A stretch of 55,598 bases of DNA from Streptococcus mitis (GTDB lineage Bacteria > Bacillota > Bacilli > Lactobacillales > Streptococcaceae), in assembly GCA_018364455.1 (NCBI GenBank), contig JAGZLW010000010.1, forward strand, positions 1 to 55,598, written 5' to 3'. The notes under the pieces are model-generated. The model was not told the origin of the DNA. It made no database searches and worked only from the letters and a program-made list of their open reading frames with translations. The position numbers and the translations under genes were made by a program. Numbering within the stretch: the first letter of the stretch is position 1; each line of letters opens with the position of its first letter. This document shows, piece by piece, positions 34,579-44,688 of this stretch.

Positions 34579-35478
34579 ATGGCAACATTTTTGATGATTT
34601 TTGTGGTGGTTTGTGTGCTCCTATTGGTGATAGTCACACTGAGTACAGTTTATGTGGTTCGTCAGCAGTCGGTGGCGATTATTGAACGCTTTGGGAAATA
34701 CCAAAAGGTTGCCAATAGCGGTATTCATATTCGATTGCCTTTTGGAATTGACTCGATTGCAGCTCGGATTCAGTTGCGCTTGTTGCAAAGCGATATTGTG
34801 GTTGAGACTAAGACCAAGGACAATGTGTTCGTTATGATGAATGTGGCGACCCAGTACCGTGTCAATGAGCAGAGCGTGACAGATGCCTACTATAAACTCA
34901 TGCGTCCAGAATCTCAGATTAAATCTTATATCGAAGATGCTCTTCGCTCTTCTGTTCCCAAATTAACCTTGGATGAATTGTTTGAGAAAAAAGATGAGAT
35001 TGCCCTTGAAGTTCAACACCAAGTAGCAGAAGAAATGACTACTTATGGCTATATTATCGTGAAAACCTTGATTACTAAGGTCGAACCAGATGCAGAAGTC
35101 AAGCAATCCATGAATGAAATCAATGCGGCGCAACGTAAGCGGGTCGCAGCGCAAGAATTAGCGGAAGCCGACAAGATTAAAATCGTCACTGCAGCTGAAG
35201 CCGAAGCAGAAAAAGACCGCCTCCATGGTGTGGGGATTGCCCAACAACGTAAGGCGATTGTGGATGGATTGGCAGAGTCTATCACCGAACTCAAGGAAGC
35301 CAATGTTGGCATGACGGAAGAACAAATCATGTCCATCCTCTTGACCAACCAGTATTTGGATACCTTGAATACCTTTGCTTCTAAAGGAAACCAGACTATC
35401 TTTTTACCAAATACGCCAAATGGTGTTGATGATATCCGTACACAAATCTTGTCAGCCCTCCGTGCTGAGAAGAAATAA
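34579..35478 (+). CDS. SPFH/band 7 (stomatin-like) membrane protein
   Basis: The protein has 299 residues. One N-terminal membrane segment (FLMIFVVVCVLLLVIVTL) is followed by the SPFH domain starting VRQQSVAIIERFGKYQ and a helical C-terminal region with AAQRKRVAAQELAEADKI, a heptad-rich coiled coil. Bacterial members organise functional membrane microdomains and interact with proteases and transporters. The start is ATG 34579, 9 nt after GGAGG; five extra upstream codons lack an RBS. Monocistronic with its own promoter and terminator. Confidence 0.88.
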   Translation: MATFLMIFVVVCVLLLVIVTLSTVYVVRQQSVAIIERFGKYQKVANSGIHIRLPFGIDSIAARIQLRLLQSDIVVETKTKDNVFVMMNVATQYRVNEQSVTDAYYKLMRPESQIKSYIEDALRSSVPKLTLDELFEKKDEIALEVQHQVAEEMTTYGYIIVKTLITKVEPDAEVKQSMNEINAAQRKRVAAQELAEADKIKIVTAAEAEAEKDRLHGVGIAQQRKAIVDGLAESITELKEANVGMTEEQIMSILLTNQYLDTLNTFASKGNQTIFLPNTPNGVDDIRTQILSALRAEKK

Positions 35479-35484
35479 TAGACT

Positions 35485-35510
35485 AAAGAGCTTGGCAACA
35501 GGCTCTTTTT
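35485..35510 (+). terminator. Intrinsic terminator after the SPFH gene
   Basis: AAAGAGCTTG and CAGGCTCTTTTT form the hairpin arms around GCAA. Confidence 0.8.
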
Positions 35511-35553
35511 GCATTGCATTTGTTAAGAAAAGCAAAGAACATTGATATACATT

Positions 35554-35661
35554 TATACTCAATGAAAATCAAAGAGCAAACTAGGAAGCTAGCCGCAGGC
35601 TGTACTTGAGTACGGTAAGGCGAAGCTGACGTGGTTTGAATTTGATTTTTGAAGAGTATTA
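35554..35661 (-). repeat. BOX element without boxB (boxA-boxC), inverted
   Basis: It starts TATACTCAATGAAAATCAAA and ends TTGAAGAGTATTA, like the copy at 18383-18536, but lacks the ~45-bp middle module. Its 108 bp equals one A plus one C. The region to 35786 holds only the metalloprotease leader. Confidence 0.88.
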
Positions 35662-35786
35662 AATAAAAATTATTGTATGTTGTCCCCCTTAATTTGGAGT
35701 GATAAGGGAATAACTAGAAAGATTTGTGAATACAAACTATTTCTGATATACTAAATATACAGTAATAATGAATGATAGGATATGGG

Positions 35787-38700
35787 ATGAAAGAATTTCA
35801 ATTTGAGAGAAAGCAGCGTTTTTCTTTGAGAAAATATACAATAGGAGCTTGTTCGGTCTTGCTAGGAACGAGTTTATTTTTTGCTGGTATGGGGGCTCAA
35901 CCCGTACAGGCTACAGAAACGACTTCAACACTAATTTCAAGTCATTACTTGGATGAGCAGGATTTACCTGAAAAGCTGAAATCTGAGTTGCAATGGTTTG
36001 AAGAAAATAAGATTGAGGTAAAAGAGGGAAAAGAATACTATTTTGTCTATCGAAAATTGGCTACAAGATTACCAGAAACAGGTCTGTTTTCTAATGATGA
36101 GATGTTTATCTTGGGAGCAGGATTATTATTGCTTTCCTTCACTTTAATCAAGAGAAAAAAGGGAGCGTCTTACTTTCTTGTGACAGTCTTTGCTGTTGGT
36201 GGTTTGGGAGTATCCATCTCTGCTTTAGAAAATCTGGTAGAATTGCAACCAGCCCTTGTTAAAAGGGTAGAAGGTCAGTTTCTACCAAGTCCTGAAAGAG
36301 TTCAAGGATATGAATTTACGGGATATTATTTGGTAAGAGATAGTGCTAGCAAGGAACTTTCTGTTGATAAGGTAGAGTCGCCAGTATTATCTCAAAAGGA
36401 GGAAAGTTCAGAATCTCAGTCTAAGAAGATTGTACCACAGACTGCATCTCATTTTAGCTCGACTAAAGATCTTGTGCAATCTCCTCAACCATCTTACGCA
36501 GTTGAGCCTGTTTTAAATCCAACTTCTGAAAAAAGTATGAATATTGAGTCTAAAAAAGTACCAGATGAAGGAATGAAAACTGTTATTGAAGACAAGCCAG
36601 AACTGGAAGTTAGGATAGGGGAGATAGAGTTTGAAACTCAATTTCAGTCTGACCCAACTCTGGCTAAGGGAGAAAAAAGAATTTCTATAGAAGGTGCCAA
36701 GGGACAAGAACGAATCTTAACAGAAGTAAGGGTTGTCGATGGTATTGTTACGCGAAATGAAGTAGGGAGAGAAGTGCTTCGTGAACCAGTTGCTCAGGTG
36801 ATTTTGGTCGGGGCAAAAGAGAAGGAACCTCAAGAAAATAGTATAAGCCTAGCCCCGGAAGTCCAACCACCTCTTCCGTCTTATGAGGGCGGTGTTTCCG
36901 GCGAATCCTTGGTGGAACCGTCCCTTCCATCTTATGAAGGCGGTGTTTCCGGTGAGTCCTTGGTAGAACCAGCGCTTCCGTCTTATGAAGGCGGTGTTTC
37001 CGGTGAGCCTTCGGTAGAGTCGTCTCTTCCGTCTTATGAAGGCGGTGTTTCCGGTGAATCCTTGGTGGAGCCGTCCCTTCCCTCTTATGAAGGTGGTGTT
37101 TCTGGCGAATCCTTGGTGGAACCGTCCCTTCCCTCTTATGAAGGTGGTGTTTCCGGCGAAACCTTGGTAGAACCAGCGCTTCCGTCTTATGAAGGCGGTG
37201 TTTCTGGCGAATCCTTGGTGGAACCGTCCCTTCCCTCTTATGAAGGTGGTGTTTCCGGCGATCCTTCGGTAGAGCCATCTCTTCCGTCTTATGAAGGCGG
37301 TGTTTCCGGTGAATCCTTGGTGGAGCCGTCCCTTCCGTCTTATGAGGGCGGTGTTTCCGGTGAGTCCTTGGTAGAGCCGTCCCTTCCATCTTATGGAGGT
37401 GGTGTTTCCGGCGATCCTTCGGTAGAGCCATCTCTTCCGTCTTATGAAGGCGGTGTTTCTGGTGAGCCTTTGGTAGAACCGTCCCTTCCATCTTATGAAG
37501 GCGGTGTTTCCGGTGCATCCTTGGTGGAACCGTCCCTTCCATCTTATGAGGGTGGTGTTTCCGGTGAGCCTTCGGTAGAGCCGTCTCTTCCTTCTTATGA
37601 AGGTGGCGTTTCCGGCGAGCCTGAGATACAGGAGGCTCTCCCAGAGTATAAAGATGACACTCAACTTCCTCAGACCAAAGTGGAGACCAAAGCTGTTCCT
37701 TATGAAATCGTTTATGAAAAGAATGAGGCACTAGACCACGGAGTTACAAGAGTAAAGATTCCGGGTGCTGAGGGACAAGAACAAGTTACTACTACTTATA
37801 CTAAAGATCAAGCAAGTGGAAATATTTCTGAGAATAAAACTGTCAAAATAGTAGTTAATAAAGTTGATCAAGTTGTAGAAGTTGGAACTAAACCGAGTGT
37901 TGAAACTACTGTCTTATCTCATAAAACGATTTACCAAGTGAATCCTGCTTTGGAGTTCAGACGACAGGAAGTAGCGGTTGCGGGGCGTGATGGTTCGGTG
38001 GAAACTAGGACGACTTATCAACTAGACAAGGCAACAGGTCAGGTGACGGTATCTGATACTACTAAACAAGTAAATTCAGCAGTCGATAAAGTGATTCAAG
38101 TTGGTAATGTGGAAAAAGTAATACAACCGATTGCTGTTACTGAGGAGCGAAGAGAGGATTCTTCACTTGCTAAAAATATAGAAAAGGTAGTCTCTGAAGG
38201 AGAAGTTGGTGAGACTACACTTACCAGAACCTACGCTATCAATGAACAAACTGGTGAATTGGTTAATCCTCAAGAAGCGAGTCAAATAACAAAACCAATG
38301 AAACCGAGAGTTGTTTTAGTTGGTAGTCAGGAGGATAAACCACACATTCTTCCGGCTAATAGTGAGAGAGAAGATGCTGTGGATGTGTCTGCTCTTACCA
38401 CAAGCGCGAGATCAGTAGATTTCTTACATGACAGTAAACTAAAAGCACAGTTAGAGCCTACCTATGATCCTCGAGATATTATAACAAAGAGAATTGCGCT
38501 CAGAAAAACACACCCAAATATCACTGACCAAGAAGTCAAAGATATGTTGCGCACAGAGTATCTTCAAAAACTGTCAATTCAAGAAAGCTTTGATCAGACG
38601 AAGATGCAAGCTGAGTCAAGTTTCAAAAAGATTGCCTCGCATACATTGGGAATTATAGGAGATACCCCTGAAAATCGTAGCAAGGTCAAACAAGAGCTTG

Positions 38701-40661
38701 AGCAATACAAAGAGCAGATCTTGTTGGGACTGTCTTATATCAACCGTTTTTATAATATTCAATTGGGGGACACGAATATTCGTGATATTCTGGCCTTTAA
38801 TCCAAGCTCATTTGGTAATAAAACAATGACAGCCTTGGATAGTTTGAAAAAATTAGGATCCATGTCTTATGAAGAGATGAAGTTGACCAATAGTCCTCAA
38901 ACATTTACAAAATACTTATCTACTATTACAGGTAAGGCTAGCTTGAAGGAATTTTTAGACAGTAATCGCCAACTCTTTACGTCAGATGATGCGGATACTT
39001 GGCTTAAAAAATCTAGCCAAGCTATGATTGTTGAAAAACCATCTAAGGAAAATCCTTCAGCGCATGTGGGGCTGTATAGCAAGTTGACAGCTGGGGAAAA
39101 GGATTCTCGTAAACAAGAGGCTAATATGGCTGCTATTTTGGGCCTTTTGAATGTGAAAGAACCAAGTGTTTATGTGATTAGCAATATGGCGACGATTACT
39201 TATGGTAATATTGGTTCCTATATAGATACTTCTCTTGCCCAGTCTAATCCAACTAAGTATCAGGCTGAGCTTGCTAGAGTCAAGTCTTTAATTGAAAAAG
39301 CGGCTGTACAACAAGCTAACTATGTTGATACTCTTTATCGTATAACAAAACCTGAAAATCGTGATAAGTTGCTTACAAATCGCTTGATTATTGATACGAT
39401 GAAGAAATATACAAGCAATCCGAATGCCCAGATTGATAGCACTTGGTCACCAGCTACTGGTAGTGGAGCTGATAAAGGAGTTGACCAATTTATGACTCCT
39501 ATGAATTACTATTCTCCAGTAAGTAAGGTGGGAGCTGAGGCCAATGGATTAGGTGTCCGTTACTTTATAGATAGGGTTCTGGATGATAGAGGTTCAGCTA
39601 CTTATTCTCATGAAATGACGCACTTACTAGATAGAACGGTCTTGTTTAATAATCACGGTCGTCGAGATGGTACAGGAGCAGAGTTTTATGCGCGTGGTAT
39701 TTTTGAAAACTCCTATAATCCAGAAAAGGATACTTATTTCAATCTCAACTTTGTATATGATGAGAGTGATAAGAATGGATTTTACAATAGAACACCTGAT
39801 CGATTTAAAACGGCAGAAGATTTGCAATCTTACATGAAGGGAAGTTTTGATGTCCTTTATACTATAGATTACCTAGAAGCAGAGGCAAGCAAAGGCTTAT
39901 CTGCAGAAGACAAGATGAGTTATTTCAAAAAAATAACGCCAATCACTTCAACAGGTCCTAGAACTTGGGTAGATTACCGTAATACAGCAGTTAAACCGAC
40001 TCATAAGAGTGAGGAGATTCAAGCTCTGACCTTAGAAGATGCCAAAAAATTGACAGATATTGATAGTTTGATTGACAATCATATCCTAGTCAATCGTTAT
40101 ATCATTGCTGGTTTTTTGGATAAAGGTAAGATTGCAGCAAATGGTTACTATACTGTTGATATGTTTGATACCATTTATGGTGTTAGTCAAAATGACTCTG
40201 GTATGAGTGGGGATATCACCTTTAGAAAACAAGCCTTTGAATTGATGGCTACTTTAGGTTACTATGAAGGATTTGTTCCTTATGTGTCAAATCAATATAA
40301 GCAAGCAGCAGAGTCTGAAAACAAGCCTTTATCTGATACTTACATTTTCAATAACATTTTGAATGGTAAGAGCTATGCTGAGTTCAAAAAAGCACAGATT
40401 AAGGAAAGAGTAGATAGACTCAATCAATTGAAACCTTTGACAATTCAATATGAAGGTCAGGAAATAAGTCTGACAAGTCAGAAGTTAAGTGAATTAATGC
40501 AGAAAGCTGTCCAAGAGGAGTTGAAACAGATTAAGGCAGGCAATACAACTGCTCGCACCTATACCTTTATCGAAACTCCAGTCCAAAAACTGAAAAAAGC
40601 GATTTATAAAGCTTATCTCAAAGATTCAGATGACTTTAGACAATCGATTTACAATAGCTAA
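35787..40661 (+). CDS. Surface zinc metalloprotease, peptidase M26 / Zmp-IgA1 protease family
   Basis: The protein has 1624 residues. A YSIRK-like signal (RFSLRKYTIGACSVLLG) is followed by the unusual N-terminal sorting motif LPETG (95-99) and two hydrophobic segments (about 106-122 and 127-147), as in pneumococcal ZmpB/C and IgA1 proteases. Next come G5-type domains, fifteen exact 17-residue repeats (about 363-617), more G5-type domains, and the protease domain. The zinc site is H1275-E-M-T-H1279 with a third ligand E1299. Substrate (IgA1, mucin, other) cannot be told from sequence. The frame from 35772 would add five codons; MKEFQFERK fits the family. Confidence 0.92.
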   Translation: MKEFQFERKQRFSLRKYTIGACSVLLGTSLFFAGMGAQPVQATETTSTLISSHYLDEQDLPEKLKSELQWFEENKIEVKEGKEYYFVYRKLATRLPETGLFSNDEMFILGAGLLLLSFTLIKRKKGASYFLVTVFAVGGLGVSISALENLVELQPALVKRVEGQFLPSPERVQGYEFTGYYLVRDSASKELSVDKVESPVLSQKEESSESQSKKIVPQTASHFSSTKDLVQSPQPSYAVEPVLNPTSEKSMNIESKKVPDEGMKTVIEDKPELEVRIGEIEFETQFQSDPTLAKGEKRISIEGAKGQERILTEVRVVDGIVTRNEVGREVLREPVAQVILVGAKEKEPQENSISLAPEVQPPLPSYEGGVSGESLVEPSLPSYEGGVSGESLVEPALPSYEGGVSGEPSVESSLPSYEGGVSGESLVEPSLPSYEGGVSGESLVEPSLPSYEGGVSGETLVEPALPSYEGGVSGESLVEPSLPSYEGGVSGDPSVEPSLPSYEGGVSGESLVEPSLPSYEGGVSGESLVEPSLPSYGGGVSGDPSVEPSLPSYEGGVSGEPLVEPSLPSYEGGVSGASLVEPSLPSYEGGVSGEPSVEPSLPSYEGGVSGEPEIQEALPEYKDDTQLPQTKVETKAVPYEIVYEKNEALDHGVTRVKIPGAEGQEQVTTTYTKDQASGNISENKTVKIVVNKVDQVVEVGTKPSVETTVLSHKTIYQVNPALEFRRQEVAVAGRDGSVETRTTYQLDKATGQVTVSDTTKQVNSAVDKVIQVGNVEKVIQPIAVTEERREDSSLAKNIEKVVSEGEVGETTLTRTYAINEQTGELVNPQEASQITKPMKPRVVLVGSQEDKPHILPANSEREDAVDVSALTTSARSVDFLHDSKLKAQLEPTYDPRDIITKRIALRKTHPNITDQEVKDMLRTEYLQKLSIQESFDQTKMQAESSFKKIASHTLGIIGDTPENRSKVKQELEQYKEQILLGLSYINRFYNIQLGDTNIRDILAFNPSSFGNKTMTALDSLKKLGSMSYEEMKLTNSPQTFTKYLSTITGKASLKEFLDSNRQLFTSDDADTWLKKSSQAMIVEKPSKENPSAHVGLYSKLTAGEKDSRKQEANMAAILGLLNVKEPSVYVISNMATITYGNIGSYIDTSLAQSNPTKYQAELARVKSLIEKAAVQQANYVDTLYRITKPENRDKLLTNRLIIDTMKKYTSNPNAQIDSTWSPATGSGADKGVDQFMTPMNYYSPVSKVGAEANGLGVRYFIDRVLDDRGSATYSHEMTHLLDRTVLFNNHGRRDGTGAEFYARGIFENSYNPEKDTYFNLNFVYDESDKNGFYNRTPDRFKTAEDLQSYMKGSFDVLYTIDYLEAEASKGLSAEDKMSYFKKITPITSTGPRTWVDYRNTAVKPTHKSEEIQALTLEDAKKLTDIDSLIDNHILVNRYIIAGFLDKGKIAANGYYTVDMFDTIYGVSQNDSGMSGDITFRKQAFELMATLGYYEGFVPYVSNQYKQAAESENKPLSDTYIFNNILNGKSYAEFKKAQIKERVDRLNQLKPLTIQYEGQEISLTSQKLSELMQKAVQEELKQIKAGNTTARTYTFIETPVQKLKKAIYKAYLKDSDDFRQSIYNS
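36873..37637 (+). repeat. Fifteen tandem 51-bp repeats in the metalloprotease gene
   Basis: The unit encodes LPSYEGGVSGESLVEPS, repeated 15 times with exact 51-bp periodicity. Variation is almost confined to codons 11-13 and 16-17 (ESL, EPS, DPS, EPL, ETL, ASL) plus silent changes. One unit has GGG for EGG. The region encodes a Pro/Gly-rich acidic stalk. Confidence 0.95.
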
Positions 40662-40670
40662 GACAAAAGG

Positions 40671-40709
40671 AACATCTCTCTGGAATGAACATTCAGAGGG
40701 GTGTTTTTT
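40671..40709 (+). terminator. Intrinsic terminator of the metalloprotease gene
   Basis: AACATCTCTCTGGAATG and CATTCAGAGGGGTGTT pair with small mismatches, followed by T residues. Confidence 0.8.
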
Positions 40710-40834
40710 GCGCTCTTGTAAGGTTCGACCTTATTTCTTGAAAATTACAGTTTGCTTGAATATGGAATGATTTTCAGACTCCTCCACAAATTATAGAATC
40801 TTTTCTGAGGATTTAGGGAGTAATGGAGGAAATC

Positions 40835-40863
40835 TTGAAAGCGCTTTTGTTTTATGCTATAGT
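40835..40863 (+). promoter_or_regulatory. Promoter and cre site of the GH2-GH29 operon
   Basis: TTGAAA (40835-40840), 17 bp and TATAGT (40858-40863) form the promoter. TGAAAGCGCTTTTG (40836-40849) is a near-perfect cre box over the -35, so CcpA should repress the operon when preferred sugars are present. Confidence 0.8.
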
Positions 40864-40898
40864 CAAGTAAAGCGAGTCGTTTAAAGAGGAATGTTTGT

Positions 40899-43800
40899 AT
40901 GAGAAGAGAAGAAGTTTTACGAAATCACTGGTTTTTTAGCCAAGAGGTGGGGAAGGAAGAGGCCTTGGCACCGGATTTGCAGAGGGAAAATTGGCAGGCT
41001 ATTCAAGTGCCACATGACTGGAGTATTTACAATGATTTTGACCAATACTCGCCAGCGCAAAATGAGGGTGGCCAGTTAAACGGGGGTCAGGCTTGGTACC
41101 GGACGCAGTTTTACTTGGAAGAAGATGCCAGTCTTGTATCGGTGCGTTTGTTGTTTGATGGGGTCTACATGAATGCCCAAGTCTATATCAACGGGCAAGT
41201 GCTGGGCTATTATCCCAGTGGCTATGCACCCTTTTCTTATGATATTACTCCTTATCTAAGAAACGATGGGACAGCTAACCAGCTTGCGGTTTTTGTGGAA
41301 AATCAGCAACCTAGCAGTCGTTGGTACTCTGGTAGCGGTATTTACCGAGAAGTAAAATTGTTGATTACAGATTCGATGCATCTGGATTTATATGGGATTA
41401 AGATAGAAAGTCTCAAGCTTAAGGAACAAAGAGCTGGGTGGGTGGAAACCCAGCTTGAAAGCAAGGTTTCAAATGATGGGCCTCAGTCTGTGTCGGTGTA
41501 TTTGGAACAGAGTATCTGGTATGAAGGGCAGCAACTGTCAGGTTGGCAGGAGACAGACTCTCTAGTGATTGAAGCTGGGGAAACACACCATTTCCAACAA
41601 GTAATATCAATTTTTCAACCTTTGCTTTGGGATATTGATTCCCCTCACCTTTACCAATTGAAGACTCACCTCTACAAAAATGGCATTTTGGTTGATGAAG
41701 AAGAGGAGACCTTTGGTTATCGTTATATGGATTGGCAAGCGGATAAGGGTTTCTTTCTAAATGGTCGCTGGTTGAAGATTCATGGGGTTTGTCTGCACCA
41801 TGACTATGGAGCGCTGGGAGCTGTGGAAAACAGGTCAGCTGCCGAGAGACGCCTGCGCCAAATGAAGGAAATGGGAGTCAACGCTATCCGAATAACACAC
41901 AATCCAGCCAGTAGCATTTTGCTGGATCTAGCTGCCAAAATGGGCTTACTCATCCAAGAAGAAGCCTTTGATACCTGGTATGGAGGCAAGAAAGAATATG
42001 ATTATGGTCGCTTTTTTGAGGAAGAAGCGACTCATCCAGAAGCGAAAGCAGGCGATTTCTGGTCAGATTATGATTTGCGCACTATGATTGAACGTGGTAA
42101 GAACAATCCAGCGATTTTTATGTGGTCCTTGGGAAATGAAGTCAGCGAAGCAAATGGCGATACTCATTCATTGATGACTATCAAACGCTTGCTAGAAAGA
42201 GTCAAGGAGGTTGATGATAGCCGTTTTGTGACCATGGGAATGGATCAGTTCCGCTTTGGAGATGGTTCTGGAGGCCATGAAAAGATAGCTAATTTGCTGG
42301 ATGTGGTGGGCTTGAATTACTCAGAAGATAATATTGACGGGATTCGCAAAAGACATCCTAAGTGGCGACTTTACGGATCTGAAACCTCATCAGCTACAAG
42401 GACGCGTGACAGCTATTTTCGCCCAGATAAGGAATGGGTTGGGGATAATCGTCGAGTGCGGAATTTTGAACAGTCGGACTATGGCAATGATCGGGTTCCT
42501 TGGGGGAAGACAGCGACGGCTTCTTGGATAGCAGATAGAAATCGGCTAGACTACGCAGGTCAGTTTATCTGGACAGGAGTGGACTATATTGGTGAGCCGA
42601 CTCCTTGGCACAATCAAAATGACACGCCTGTCAAGAGTTCCTATTTTGGGATCGTGGACACAGCAGGGATTCCTAAAAATGACTATTATCTCTATCAAAG
42701 TCAGTGGTTGGATCTGGATCAGCATCCCATGGTTCATATCTTACCCCACTGGAATTGGGAAATCCACAATAGTTATCAACAAGTTGTGGATAAGTATGGG
42801 GATATCCCTGTTCGAGTGTATTCAAATGCCCGTTCTGTAGAGCTATTTCTAAATGGAAAATCTCAAGGTAGGAAGATCTTTCAGGAAAAATGGACTTCAG
42901 ATGGTAGAAAATACCAAGAGGGACAAGGTTCTGACCAACTCTATCTTGAATGGCGTTTGGCTTATCAACCGGGAGAATTGCATGCTGTAGCCTATGATTA
43001 TCAAGGTCAGATTGTGGCAGAAGATAGGGTGGTGACTGCAGGTAAGCCAGCCAAAATCGGGTTACATGCCGATAAATCACAACTGGAGCCAGATGGGCAA
43101 GACCTCCTTTATCTCTATTTTGATGTATTGGACAAGGATGGAAATTGGGTGCCGACTGCCTCCAATCAGCTTCATTTTGAAATTGCAGGCCCTGCTCGCA
43201 TTGTAGGTGTGGATAACGGCAGACAGGCCAGTCGTGAACGTTACCAAGCCCAGAAAAATGGTCGGTTTAAGCGGAAAGCCTTTCATGGCAGAGGTGTACT
43301 TTTGGTTCAGAGCTTGGAGCAGGTAGGTCAAGTGAGAGTAAAGGCTAGTGCCAGAGGGCTAGAGCCAGCAAGTTTTGATATCTTAGTGGGAGAGGCTTTG
43401 GCTTGTCAGCCAGTGAAAAATAAGCGCTTATTTGAGATTCGAGTGGACAAGCAGGCAGGATTACAAGAAGGGGCTTCCCCAGCTATTGGACTTTATCCAC
43501 AAACTGTGGATAACCCTGTGAACAAGGTGGGGAATAGTGAAGTGATTTGGGAGATGAGTGGCAGTGCCCACGCCATTATCAAGCAGGGAGTGCTTCATTG
43601 TTTGTCTGCTGGCGACTTGGCTATCCGAGCCATGTATCAAGGGAAGACCTATCAAACTCACTTGCAGGTCTCAGAAAATACCTCGCTAGGGCAGGCACTT
43701 TCTGTACGACCACTTCGCTTGTATACAGCTAAGGGAACTTATCCACAGCTGCCATCTTCAGTCTTGGTGGACTATGAGTCCGGTAGTGCAAAACGAGTCA

Positions 43801-44687
43801 AGGTTGTTTGGGAGGCAATCTCCGAAGAAGATATAGCAAGCTTTCATAAATTTACGGTATCTGGTCATCTTGAGGGGCTGGATATAAAGGCTTCTGCTCA
43901 GATTTGTGTCCAAGGGATTTGCGCTATTGAGCCTGAAAGAGTCTGGACGCTTGTCAAGGAAGCCCCACACTTACCAGACCGAGTCAAGCTAGTCTTATCA
44001 GATGGCAGACGAGATACGGCCAAGGTGACTTGGGATGAAGTCGATCCTCGAGTCTATGCTCAGGTAGGAGAATGTGTGCTCACAGGGCAAGTAGCGGGCT
44101 GTGAGTTGCCAGCAACAGTCACTATTCATGTGACAGATGCTAGTGTAGATGGGGAAGTCATTTCCAATCAGTGGACAGGATCTAACCTGCCTCTGGTCTT
44201 TGCTTCCCACTCAGAGCCGAATCACCCAGCCTCTTACCTCAATGACAAGGTCATTGCTCGGAAGAAATCGACAGCCAATACTTGGATTGCTAAGTCAGAG
44301 AAAGCCAGCGTGGGCATTCTTTTTGGAGATGCAGGGATTTTAAAACCGCGATTTGTGGATAACCTGACCTTGTATTATGTTGAAAATCAAGACTATGTGG
44401 CGGTGGAGCCGACCTTTATTGATTATTACATAGGGAATGAGCCTAGCTTACCTCGGACTCCAAATCATTTGGATAAGGATTCCCTGCTCAAGCAAGAGGA
44501 GAATTGGCGCCCTGTATCAGCTATCCGAAAAGTTTCAAGCGACAAGGATGAAGAGCTTCGTTTTGAATTTGACAAGGTGGAAACCTATGCCCTTCGTCTT
44601 CGATTTGAAAATTTGACCAGTCCCATAGCCTTAACAGAATTGCAAGTACATGCCAAAAAAGTAAAGAAAAATGTAGATAGGAAATAG
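40899..44687 (+). CDS. Glycoside hydrolase family 2 beta-galactosidase, cytoplasmic
   Basis: The protein has 1262 residues. GH2 sugar-binding domain (about 1-180, with VPHDWSIYNDF and YRTQFYLEED), Ig-like domain, then a TIM-barrel with WLKIHGVCLHHDYGALG. The acid/base E414 lies in WSLGNEVSE and the nucleophile E495 in LYGSETSS. Long C-terminal beta-rich regions of the DUF4982 and Ig-like kind follow. No signal peptide or LPXTG is present, so it acts on imported sugars, unlike the surface enzyme BgaA. It is followed one base later by a fucosidase gene. Exact linkage specificity is unknown. Confidence 0.88.
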   Translation: MRREEVLRNHWFFSQEVGKEEALAPDLQRENWQAIQVPHDWSIYNDFDQYSPAQNEGGQLNGGQAWYRTQFYLEEDASLVSVRLLFDGVYMNAQVYINGQVLGYYPSGYAPFSYDITPYLRNDGTANQLAVFVENQQPSSRWYSGSGIYREVKLLITDSMHLDLYGIKIESLKLKEQRAGWVETQLESKVSNDGPQSVSVYLEQSIWYEGQQLSGWQETDSLVIEAGETHHFQQVISIFQPLLWDIDSPHLYQLKTHLYKNGILVDEEEETFGYRYMDWQADKGFFLNGRWLKIHGVCLHHDYGALGAVENRSAAERRLRQMKEMGVNAIRITHNPASSILLDLAAKMGLLIQEEAFDTWYGGKKEYDYGRFFEEEATHPEAKAGDFWSDYDLRTMIERGKNNPAIFMWSLGNEVSEANGDTHSLMTIKRLLERVKEVDDSRFVTMGMDQFRFGDGSGGHEKIANLLDVVGLNYSEDNIDGIRKRHPKWRLYGSETSSATRTRDSYFRPDKEWVGDNRRVRNFEQSDYGNDRVPWGKTATASWIADRNRLDYAGQFIWTGVDYIGEPTPWHNQNDTPVKSSYFGIVDTAGIPKNDYYLYQSQWLDLDQHPMVHILPHWNWEIHNSYQQVVDKYGDIPVRVYSNARSVELFLNGKSQGRKIFQEKWTSDGRKYQEGQGSDQLYLEWRLAYQPGELHAVAYDYQGQIVAEDRVVTAGKPAKIGLHADKSQLEPDGQDLLYLYFDVLDKDGNWVPTASNQLHFEIAGPARIVGVDNGRQASRERYQAQKNGRFKRKAFHGRGVLLVQSLEQVGQVRVKASARGLEPASFDILVGEALACQPVKNKRLFEIRVDKQAGLQEGASPAIGLYPQTVDNPVNKVGNSEVIWEMSGSAHAIIKQGVLHCLSAGDLAIRAMYQGKTYQTHLQVSENTSLGQALSVRPLRLYTAKGTYPQLPSSVLVDYESGSAKRVKVVWEAISEEDIASFHKFTVSGHLEGLDIKASAQICVQGICAIEPERVWTLVKEAPHLPDRVKLVLSDGRRDTAKVTWDEVDPRVYAQVGECVLTGQVAGCELPATVTIHVTDASVDGEVISNQWTGSNLPLVFASHSEPNHPASYLNDKVIARKKSTANTWIAKSEKASVGILFGDAGILKPRFVDNLTLYYVENQDYVAVEPTFIDYYIGNEPSLPRTPNHLDKDSLLKQEENWRPVSAIRKVSSDKDEELRFEFDKVETYALRLRFENLTSPIALTELQVHAKKVKKNVDRK

Positions 44688-44688
44688 T

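Noticed and set aside
36748..37731. Long reverse-strand frame of 327 codons across the metalloprotease repeats
   Set aside because: By-product of a 51-bp repeat without reverse stops; no RBS, basic low-complexity product, and the plus strand is clearly the coding one. The same holds for the 271-codon frame at 36849-37664.
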